NCBI GenBank assembly: GCA_036397815.1
Contig: DASWIE010000067.1
Location: 1-5,531 of the forward strand
Source: DASQFY01 sp036397815
Lineage (GTDB): Bacteria; Chloroflexota; Limnocylindria; QHBO01
DNA: 5,531 nucleotides
Direction of reading: 5' to 3'
Part shown: positions 1-4,778 of the stretch, in pieces
Layout: every line of letters begins with the position of its first letter
Numbering within the stretch: the stretch's first letter is position 1
Notes under the pieces: generated by a model
Told to the model about the DNA's origin: nothing
The model's database searches: none
Seen by the model: only the letters and a program-made list of their open reading frames with translations
Program-made: the position numbers and the translations under genes

Positions 1-980
1 TCGTCGCCGGCGAAGGCGATCGAGAGCACCTCGCCGTGCGCACGCTCACCGACCAGGTAGATGCTCGGGTACTTCATGGTCACCTTGGAGCCAAGGTTGC
101 CGTCCACCCACTCCATGACGGCGTCCTCGTGCGCCACGGCGCGCTTGGTGACGAGGTTGTAGACGTTGTGGCTCCAGTTCTGGATCGTCGTGTAGCGGAC
201 GCGGGCGCCCTTCTTGACGATGATCTCGACCACCGCCGAGTGGAGCGACGCGGTCGAGTACGTCGGCGCGGTGCAGCCCTCGACGTAGTGAACGCTGCTG
301 CCTTCGTCGGCGATGATCAGCGTCCGCTCGAACTGGCCCATGTTCTCGGTGTTGATGCGGAAATAGGCCTGCAGCGGCAGCTCGACGTGGACGCCGGGCG
401 GGACGTAGATGAAGCTGCCACCGGACCAGACCGCCGTGTTCAGCGCCGCGAGCTTGTTGTCGTTGGCCGGAATCACCGTGCCGTAGTACTCGCGGAACAG
501 GTCCGGGTGCTCCTTGAGCGCCTGGTCGGTGCCCATGAAGATGACGCCCTGCTTCGCGAGGTCCTCGCGGATGTTGTGGTACACGACCTCCGAGTCGTAC
601 TGGCCGCCGACGCCGGCGAGGTACTTCTTCTCAGCCTCCGGGATCCCAAGGCGGTCGTAGGTGCGGCGGATGTACTCCGGCACGTCGTCCCACGAGCTCA
701 CGGCCTTGTCGGTCGGGGCGATGTAGTAGTAGATGTCCTGGAAGTCGATCTCCGACAAGTCGGCGCCCCAACTCGGCATCGGCCGCGACTCGAAGTGCCG
801 GTAGGCCTTGAGGCGCAGCTTGGTCATCCACTCCGGCTCGCCCTTGAAGCGGCTGATCTCGGCCACGACGTCGGCGGACAGCCCCTTGCGAGCGAGGTTG
901 AGCGAGGTCGCCTCGGGGTCGCTCCAGCCGTACTTGTAGCTGTCGGGAACCTGCGTCAGCGCCGGGTTGGAAAGAGCCAT
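1..980 (-). CDS. sufB: Fe-S cluster assembly scaffold protein SufB (3' part cut by window edge)
   Basis: SufB is the core scaffold subunit of the cytoplasmic SUF system (with SufC ATPase and SufD), on which Fe-S clusters are built before transfer to apo-proteins. Translating the minus strand from ATG at 978-980 gives 326 codons with no stop up to the window edge, against about 470 residues usual for the family. Recognisable SufB blocks are the YKYGW start region, YYYIAPTD, VVYHNIREDL, FMGTDQALKEHP, FIYVPPGVHVELPLQAYFRIN and the VEGCTAP segment. The last carries Cys236, equivalent to the conserved E. coli Cys254 implicated in sulfur acceptance. The other catalytic Cys/Glu region lies beyond the window. 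GAGG five bases before the ATG is a reasonable ribosome binding site. The gene lies 73 nt after the reductase stop and may have its own promoter. Downstream suf genes probably continue to the left, but none is visible. Confidence 0.97.
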   Translation of the reverse strand, partial: MALSNPALTQVPDSYKYGWSDPEATSLNLARKGLSADVVAEISRFKGEPEWMTKLRLKAYRHFESRPMPSWGADLSEIDFQDIYYYIAPTDKAVSSWDDVPEYIRRTYDRLGIPEAEKKYLAGVGGQYDSEVVYHNIREDLAKQGVIFMGTDQALKEHPDLFREYYGTVIPANDNKLAALNTAVWSGGSFIYVPPGVHVELPLQAYFRINTENMGQFERTLIIADEGSSVHYVEGCTAPTYSTASLHSAVVEIIVKKGARVRYTTIQNWSHNVYNLVTKRAVAHEDAVMEWVDGNLGSKVTMKYPSIYLVGERAHGEVLSIAFAGD

Positions 981-1000
981 TCGTGCCTCGTCTACGAATC

Positions 1001-1017
1001 CCGACCGAATTGGTCGG
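1001..1017. promoter_or_regulatory. 17-nt near-perfect palindrome upstream of sufB, candidate operator
   Basis: The sequence CCGACCGAATTGGTCGG has six perfectly paired outer bases per arm (CCGACC / GGTCGG). One further A/T pair and one G-T mismatch surround the central A. It lies 21-37 nt upstream of the sufB ATG, in the only non-coding gap before sufB, overlapping either possible start of transcription. Suf operons are commonly controlled by an Fe-S-binding repressor (IscR/Rrf2-type, or SufR of the ArsR-like group) that binds such dyads. No regulator gene is in the window, so the binding protein is unknown. The dyad lacks a following T-run and is too short for a convincing terminator. Confidence 0.55.
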
Positions 1018-1028
1018 TGTTCGCCGTC

Positions 1029-1057
1029 ATTCTCCTCCACCGGCCGCAGATGGTCAA
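1029..1057 (-). promoter_or_regulatory. Candidate sigma70-type promoter for sufB
   Basis: Read on the minus strand, TTGACC (1052-1057) and GAGAAT (1029-1034) are separated by 17 nt, the canonical spacing. The -35 is good and the -10 moderate (4 of 6 to TATAAT). Transcription would begin near 1022, giving a leader of roughly 40 nt with the palindrome at 1001-1017 at its start. The -35 overlaps the reductase stop codon. An alternative -10-like TAGACG at 989-994 sits 8 nt before the ATG, but lacks the conserved final T. Confidence 0.4.
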
Positions 1058-2226
1058 ACGCACTTCTCCGCGACAGCCCTCCGCAGATCCGCCTCGGACG
1101 CGCCCTGCTCGACGAGCCCTCGGGCCGCTTCAGCCGGGATCCCGCTGCCGATGACGATCAACTGCACCAGCCGATGATCGCGCATCCGCGCGATCGCCCC
1201 TCCGTCGAGCATCCAGCGCTCCTCGTCGCCCGCAACCGCATCGCCGAAGATGTCGACGGCCACCCCCGCCACCTCGGTGAAGATCCACGGGGCGCGGGGT
1301 GGCGCCACGGGGAGGCCGAGGATCGACAGCGCCGCTCGCTCTCCGGAGTCCCGGGCCGCGTGCCAGTGCTCCCCAGCGCGGCCTGCCAGGCGCGCCACAT
1401 CGCCCGCTGCCCACACCGCCGGATGGCTGGAGCGCTGGTCGGCGTCCACGACGACGCCTCCGGCCACGGCCAGGCCCGCGGCGGCCGCCAGCTCGTCCCG
1501 GGGTCGAACGCCGATCCCAGCCACCACGAACGCCCCGGGGATCCGCTCCTCCGCGATCCACGCACCTCCGGCGCCCAGCGCCGTAACGGCGGCTCCCAGC
1601 CGAACCGTCACGCCGGCCTCGCGGAGCCGCTCCAAGGCCCAGCCTGAGAGCAGCGCCCCGAGGCTGCCGGCCCACAGGGAGTCGCCGAGCTCCACCACCG
1701 TGGGCTCGAGGCCCAGGGCGGCCAGCCCGGAGGCGACCTCGACGCCGATGAGGCCGCCCCCCACCACCACCACCTGCGCGCCGGGAGGGGCGCTGACCGC
1801 GGCCGCGCGCAGGTGCTGCGCATCCTCCAGCGTGCGCAGGAGGAGCGCGTCCTGCCCTCCCGGGACGGGCACGGCCCGGGGCGCCGCGCCGGTCGCGAGC
1901 AGGCAGTGCTCGAAACGGATGGACCGGCCGTCCGCCAGAGTGGCCCGACTTTCGTCTGGCTCGAGCTGCGCGACGGTGACGCCGGTCAGCAGCTCGACGT
2001 GGTGGCGCTCGTACCAGCCGGCGGGCTCGGCGGCCAGCAGCTCCGCGGGATGGCCCTCCCGCAGCAGCTCCTTGCTGAGCGGGGGTCGGTTGTAAGGCGG
2101 GAGCGCCTCGTCACCGACGAGCAGGATGGACCCGTCGAAGCCTTTCCGGCGCAGCGTCCGGGCAGAGCGCACGGACGCCACGCCGCCTCCGACCAGAAGG
2201 ACGTCGGTTTGGATCCCGTTTCCCAC
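1054..2226 (-). CDS. FAD/NAD(P)-dependent oxidoreductase, ferredoxin/rubredoxin-reductase-like
   Basis: This is a flavoprotein of the Pyr_redox_2 class that moves electrons between NAD(P)H and a small redox carrier through FAD. With the GTG start at 2226 it has 390 residues, normal for ferredoxin/rubredoxin reductases. The FAD-binding Rossmann start DVLLVGGGVAS is at residues 8-18. It is followed by PPYNRPPLSKELL, the ATG motif (111-113), an NAD(P)-binding Rossmann VVVVGGGLIG (152-161) with Glu ending its second strand, and VWAAGDVAR (Gly275-Asp276, FAD ribityl contact). A short C-terminal reductase-type domain follows. There is no CxxC redox pair, so it is not thioredoxin-reductase or disulfide-reductase type. 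The third Gly of the first dinucleotide motif is Ser. An in-frame ATG at 2313 would overlap the upstream gene by about 60 nt and add an unrelated tail, so GTG is preferred. The partner carrier is unknown; sufB next door suggests, without proving, a link to Fe-S metabolism. Confidence 0.88.
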   Translation of the reverse strand: MGNGIQTDVLLVGGGVASVRSARTLRRKGFDGSILLVGDEALPPYNRPPLSKELLREGHPAELLAAEPAGWYERHHVELLTGVTVAQLEPDESRATLADGRSIRFEHCLLATGAAPRAVPVPGGQDALLLRTLEDAQHLRAAAVSAPPGAQVVVVGGGLIGVEVASGLAALGLEPTVVELGDSLWAGSLGALLSGWALERLREAGVTVRLGAAVTALGAGGAWIAEERIPGAFVVAGIGVRPRDELAAAAGLAVAGGVVVDADQRSSHPAVWAAGDVARLAGRAGEHWHAARDSGERAALSILGLPVAPPRAPWIFTEVAGVAVDIFGDAVAGDEERWMLDGGAIARMRDHRLVQLIVIGSGIPAEAARGLVEQGASEADLRRAVAEKCV

Positions 2227-2233
2227 GGGGCCG

Positions 2234-2239
2234 ATGCTA
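2234..2239 (-). promoter_or_regulatory. -10-like TAGCAT, 7 nt before reductase GTG (possible leaderless promoter)
   Basis: TAGCAT on the minus strand ends exactly 7 nt before the GTG at 2224-2226, and no Shine-Dalgarno sequence is visible there. A TANNNT hexamer at this distance would place the transcription start at the start codon itself, as in leaderless mRNAs of actinobacteria and relatives. The identical hexamer and spacing occur before the sigma-factor GTG. No convincing -35 is seen. It also supports the GTG start over the upstream ATG. Confidence 0.45.
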
Positions 2240-2251
2240 ACGGCAGCCCGA

Positions 2252-3247
2252 TCAACCAGCCCCGAGCGGGAAGTCTTCGGGAAGGCCGAAGTCGGCCGGA
2301 TCGGGCGCGGCATCGGTGTCGGGAGGCGTGATCGGCTCCGGGTCGCTCATGACCGTGAATGTGACTTGCCCCGATGTGTACGGCCGGTCCTCGGGGATCG
2401 CGGTCACGTCGACGAGGTCCCACGACCAGGCCTCGAGCTCGCCGCTGGGCCCAACGCGCCACTCCTGCTCGTACGTCCCGTCTCGATGCGGGCTCGTCAT
2501 CGTCCAGACCACTCCGCCATCCGCGCGATCCTGCCGTTCCACCGTTCCGTCCTCGACCAGGAGCTCGAGCGGGTTGGGGCCCAGAAGGAGGACCCCCTGA
2601 GCTGCAGCTCGAGCAGCGGCTGCGGGAGCGGCTGCGGCGCCGGCCTCGGCCGGCGTCCGGTTCGGCAGCTCGTCCAGGTCCGTGAGGACCCACGCGGGGC
2701 CCTCGTCCCACACCGGGATCCTCGCCCAGTGGAACGTCTCTCCGGCAGTGACCCATATGTAGGTCAGCACGTTGCGCCCCGTGGCCGGGGGCTCCGAGTC
2801 TGGGATCAACCACCACCCGGTCTCCGCGACGTCGAGGTCCGTGCGCTGCACCAGGACCTGGTCTCCATTGCGCCGGTGGTCGATCCACCGGACGACGGCC
2901 AGCTCACCGAGGATCGAGGTCGACTGGACTCCCCGGACGCCGGGTGACTCGAGCAGTGTCTCTACAGCCCGCTCGACGGCGTCCCGCATCTCGGCAGGCG
3001 TCGCCTCGACGGGCGTCGACGACGATGGCGGCGGCGGACCCACATTCGGACTCTGCCCGAGCAGCAGTGCCGCGACCGCGACGAGCACCACCGCTCCGGC
3101 GGCGGCGACGACACGCAGGTGGGCGGCGAACCACGATCGAGCCGTCGGTGCCCCGTCGATCGCCCCCAAGATCGACGGCACGAGCGTGACCGGAGGCTCC
3201 GCTCGTCCGCGCCAGCGGAGGTACTCGACAATGCGGTCTTGGGTCAT
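2252..3247 (-). CDS. Single-pass membrane protein, probable anti-sigma/sensor partner of the ECF sigma factor
   Basis: The protein has 331 residues and begins inside the sigma-factor stop codon (ATGA overlap at 3244-3247), implying translational coupling and partnership. It has a short cytoplasmic N-terminus (1-45), one hydrophobic transmembrane segment (about 46-63), a Pro/Ser linker (PPPPSSST, 71-78) and a large extracytoplasmic part (about 80-331). The latter has many Trp residues and alternating beta-like stretches (e.g. GGVVWTM, YEQEWRVGPSGELEAWSW), and an acidic Pro-rich tail. This layout matches membrane anti-sigma factors with an outside sensor domain. The outer domain vaguely recalls the LolA/LppX/RseB fold, a weak inference made by eye. 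There are no cysteines, so the zinc-binding HxxxCxxC anti-sigma motif is absent. An Ala-rich insert lies at 199-217. The gene ends 25 nt before the reductase GTG. Anti-sigma activity rests on position and topology only. Confidence 0.7.
   Translation of the reverse strand: MTQDRIVEYLRWRGRAEPPVTLVPSILGAIDGAPTARSWFAAHLRVVAAAGAVVLVAVAALLLGQSPNVGPPPPSSSTPVEATPAEMRDAVERAVETLLESPGVRGVQSTSILGELAVVRWIDHRRNGDQVLVQRTDLDVAETGWWLIPDSEPPATGRNVLTYIWVTAGETFHWARIPVWDEGPAWVLTDLDELPNRTPAEAGAAAAPAAAARAAAQGVLLLGPNPLELLVEDGTVERQDRADGGVVWTMTSPHRDGTYEQEWRVGPSGELEAWSWDLVDVTAIPEDRPYTSGQVTFTVMSDPEPITPPDTDAAPDPADFGLPEDFPLGAG
2597..2653 (-). repeat. Low-complexity Ala-rich coding tract in the putative anti-sigma gene
   Basis: GCN-rich sequence encodes residues 199-217, with runs of Ala broken by Pro and Arg. 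It includes the perfect 12-nt palindrome GAGCTGCAGCTC at 2599-2610. It probably forms a flexible or helical insert within the extracytoplasmic domain and may vary in length between relatives. Confidence 0.6.
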
Positions 3248-3876
3248 GAGGCTGGCTCCGTCTCGACGTCGCGCAGCGGGTTCTCGATCTCGCGCCGAAG
3301 CGCGGTGAGCGCGGCGTTCAGCCGTGACTTGGCCGTTCCGACGCGGATCCCAAGGGCGTCGGCCGCCTCGGCAATCGACAGGCCCATGCTGTAGTGCAGG
3401 GCGAGCACGGCCCGCTGCTCCGGCGTCAGCCCCTCGAACGCTGGCTCGACCAGCGCGCGGGCCTCCACGGCACCCCGGAAGTCGCCTCGGAGGTCCGGCA
3501 GCGCCTCGACCGCACGGTCATCGCCGATGTCCAGCACGGCCTGCGGGCGCCGATTCCGGGCGCGGAGCCAGTTGCGCGCCCGGTTGACGCAGATGCGGCG
3601 CAGCCATGGCTCGAAGGCACCGCCGTCCCGCAGCTTCGGCAGCTGCTGCCAGGCGGCAACGAACGTTTCCTGCGTGACGTCCGCCGCATCGGCCGTCCCG
3701 ACGATCGCGGCCGCCAGGCGGTAGGTGACGGTTGCGTGCTGCTCGACGAGCATCTCGAATGCCCCTCGGTCGCGGGCCTTGGCGCGACTGACGATGTCCA
3801 GGGCTGCTCCCTCCTTGGCCTCGCCGACAGGACACCGATTCTGGCCAGAGTGTTCGCGCTGCAGTCGCGCTTCCAC
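3244..3876 (-). CDS. RNA polymerase sigma-70 family factor, ECF subfamily
   Basis: ECF sigma factors direct RNA polymerase to stress- or envelope-responsive promoters and are usually held inactive by a co-encoded anti-sigma. Numbering from GTG 3876 (210 residues), sigma region 2 spans about 36-105, with AFEMLVEQH, the DAADVTQETFVAAW core-binding helix and the FEPWLRRICVNRARNWLR promoter-melting/-10 helix. Region 4 spans about 142-197, with LTPEQRAVLALHY and the helix-turn-helix GLSIAEAADALGI...GTAKSRL that reads the -35. No SnoaL-like extra domain is present. The start is uncertain. GTG 3876 has TAGCAT 7 nt upstream but no ribosome binding site. An in-frame CTG at 3799-3801 has a perfect AAGGAGG 8 nt upstream and would give a 185-residue protein of more typical ECF length, beginning just before region 2. 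The next gene overlaps the stop by ATGA. It is divergent from the GNAT gene. Confidence 0.93.
   Translation of the reverse strand: MEARLQREHSGQNRCPVGEAKEGAALDIVSRAKARDRGAFEMLVEQHATVTYRLAAAIVGTADAADVTQETFVAAWQQLPKLRDGGAFEPWLRRICVNRARNWLRARNRRPQAVLDIGDDRAVEALPDLRGDFRGAVEARALVEPAFEGLTPEQRAVLALHYSMGLSIAEAADALGIRVGTAKSRLNAALTALRREIENPLRDVETEPAS
3810..3816 (-). promoter_or_regulatory. Perfect Shine-Dalgarno (AAGGAGG) inside the annotated sigma ORF
   Basis: AAGGAGG on the minus strand is a full anti-16S match, 8 nt before an in-frame CTG (3799-3801) that precedes DIVSRAKARD, the usual beginning of an ECF region 2. It is stronger than any ribosome binding site at the other starts in the window. It may set the true start at a rare CTG codon, or it may be chance coding for Lys-Glu. 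Confidence 0.45.
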
Positions 3877-3883
3877 CGCGCCA

Positions 3884-3889
3884 ATGCTA
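3884..3889 (-). promoter_or_regulatory. -10-like TAGCAT, 7 nt before sigma-factor GTG
   Basis: The hexamer, spacing and surrounding bases match those before the reductase start: CGKTAGCATYGGCSCSGTG covers both, with 15 of 19 positions identical. A transcript starting at the GTG would be leaderless. No clear -35 is seen upstream; any -35 would fall across the GNAT start codon region. Confidence 0.45.
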
Positions 3890-3897
3890 CCGACGGA

Positions 3898-3903
3898 TAG
3901 ACT
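3898..3903 (+). promoter_or_regulatory. -10-like TAGACT, 8 nt before the GNAT ATG
   Basis: TAGACT on the plus strand fits TANNNT and ends 8 nt before ATG 3912, with no Shine-Dalgarno between, so a leaderless transcript is plausible. Only 8 bp separate it from the opposing TAGCAT at 3884-3889, so the two promoters would compete for polymerase. Confidence 0.42.
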
Positions 3904-3911
3904 CCGCGCCG

Positions 3912-4778
3912 ATGCCGCTCCCCGACGACCTGTCCATGCGCACGGCCACTCTCGATGACCTGCCCGCGATCGTCGACCTGCGCCTCCGGGTCGCTCTGGC
4001 CGCTCACGACTGGGCGCTGCGCCTGGCGATCGAGCCGCCGAACGCGCGCTGCTTCCTGGTCGAGGACGGGCCAGGGCGGCTGGTGGCAGTCGGGTCCGGC
4101 GTGGCGTACGCGCCGCTCGGGTTCGTCGGGAACATGATGGTGGCAGAGGATAGGCGCCGGCAGGGCATCGGCAGCGCGGTCCTCGACGCCGTCGCCCAAT
4201 TCCTCCACGAGCAGCGCTGCACGCGGCTCGAGCTCTTCGCGACTCAGCAGGGCCGGCCGCTCTACGCGCGCCACGGCTTCACACCGACCGAGCCGGGCTC
4301 GCGCGCGCACCTGCGGCGCGACCTTCCGTTGCCGTCCCGGAGCGACGACATCGTGGTGATCGATGGCGAGGAGCGCGCACTGGAAACCCTGGTCGACTTC
4401 GACACGCCCCGGTTCGGCGGCCAGCGCACCCCGCTCCTCGCCGCGATGCTCGCCGACCGCGAGCGGCCAACCCTGGTCGCTAAGCGCGAGGAGATCGTGG
4501 TGGGCTTTGGCTGGCTGCGGGTGGACGAGGACCGCATCGGCCCATGGGTCACCGACGAGCCGGCGATCGCGGCGGCGATCCTGGCAGAGGCATTCCGGCG
4601 GGTTCCCGACCATCCAGAGCTCACGGCGAACATCCCGATCTCCAATCGCCGAGCCGTGGAGTGGCTGCGAGGCCTCGGCGTGGAGCCGGACCCGTGGGAC
4701 GGCCGCATGGCGCGGGGTGCGCCGATCCCGAGGCGCGAGGAGTCGATCTACGGCAGCACCGCGGGAGCGCTGGGGTGA
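3912..4778 (+). CDS. Two-domain GNAT family N-acetyltransferase
   Basis: GNAT enzymes transfer an acetyl group from acetyl-CoA to an amine of a small molecule or protein. The product has 288 residues. The N-terminal GNAT domain spans about 9-140. Its motif A is VGNMMVAEDRRRQGIG, in which RRQGIG (82-87) is the R/Q-x-x-G-x-G/A pyrophosphate loop for CoA, and YARHGF (118-123) is the usual late motif. The C-terminal part (about 145-280), with FDTPRFGGQRTPLL, VVGFGWLR and GPWVTDEP, resembles the second GNAT-like domain of YitH-type proteins (Acetyltransf_18, recognised by eye). The substrate is not predictable. ATG 3912 is chosen because a -10-like TAGACT sits 8 nt before it. ATG 3936 is an alternative that would begin right at the domain (MRTATLDDLPAI), but no ribosome binding site precedes it. 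The stop overlaps rsgA by GTGA. Confidence 0.92.
   Translation: MPLPDDLSMRTATLDDLPAIVDLRLRVALAAHDWALRLAIEPPNARCFLVEDGPGRLVAVGSGVAYAPLGFVGNMMVAEDRRRQGIGSAVLDAVAQFLHEQRCTRLELFATQQGRPLYARHGFTPTEPGSRAHLRRDLPLPSRSDDIVVIDGEERALETLVDFDTPRFGGQRTPLLAAMLADRERPTLVAKREEIVVGFGWLRVDEDRIGPWVTDEPAIAAAILAEAFRRVPDHPELTANIPISNRRAVEWLRGLGVEPDPWDGRMARGAPIPRREESIYGSTAGALG
4764..4767 (+). promoter_or_regulatory. Ribosome binding site of rsgA, inside the GNAT gene
   Basis: GGAG lies 7 nt before GTG 4775, which supports that start over the in-frame GTG at 4781 two codons later. The site is within the last codons of the acetyltransferase gene, so translation of the two is likely coupled. Confidence 0.5.

Noticed and set aside
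1001..1017. Palindrome as a rho-independent terminator after the reductase gene
   Set aside because: The stem is only six to eight pairs and is not followed by a T-run on either strand. Its location at the sufB promoter fits an operator better.
36..1154. Long plus-strand open frame (372 codons) opposite sufB
   Set aside because: It is antisense to a strongly conserved SufB reading frame, has low-complexity Arg/Val/Asp composition and no recognisable motif. Such frames are expected from GC-rich codon bias.
2227..2313. N-terminal extension of the reductase from ATG 2313
   Set aside because: It would overlap the upstream gene by about 60 nt and add residues unlike the family, which begins almost directly with the FAD-binding strand. 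GTG 2226 fits better.
2599..2610. 12-nt palindrome GAGCTGCAGCTC as a regulatory site
   Set aside because: It lies within an Ala-rich coding repeat, where such symmetry arises easily by chance.
1986..2888. 300-codon minus-strand open frame spanning the reductase and anti-sigma junction
   Set aside because: It is out of frame with both recognised proteins and has Arg/Ser/Pro-rich composition. It is a GC-bias artefact.
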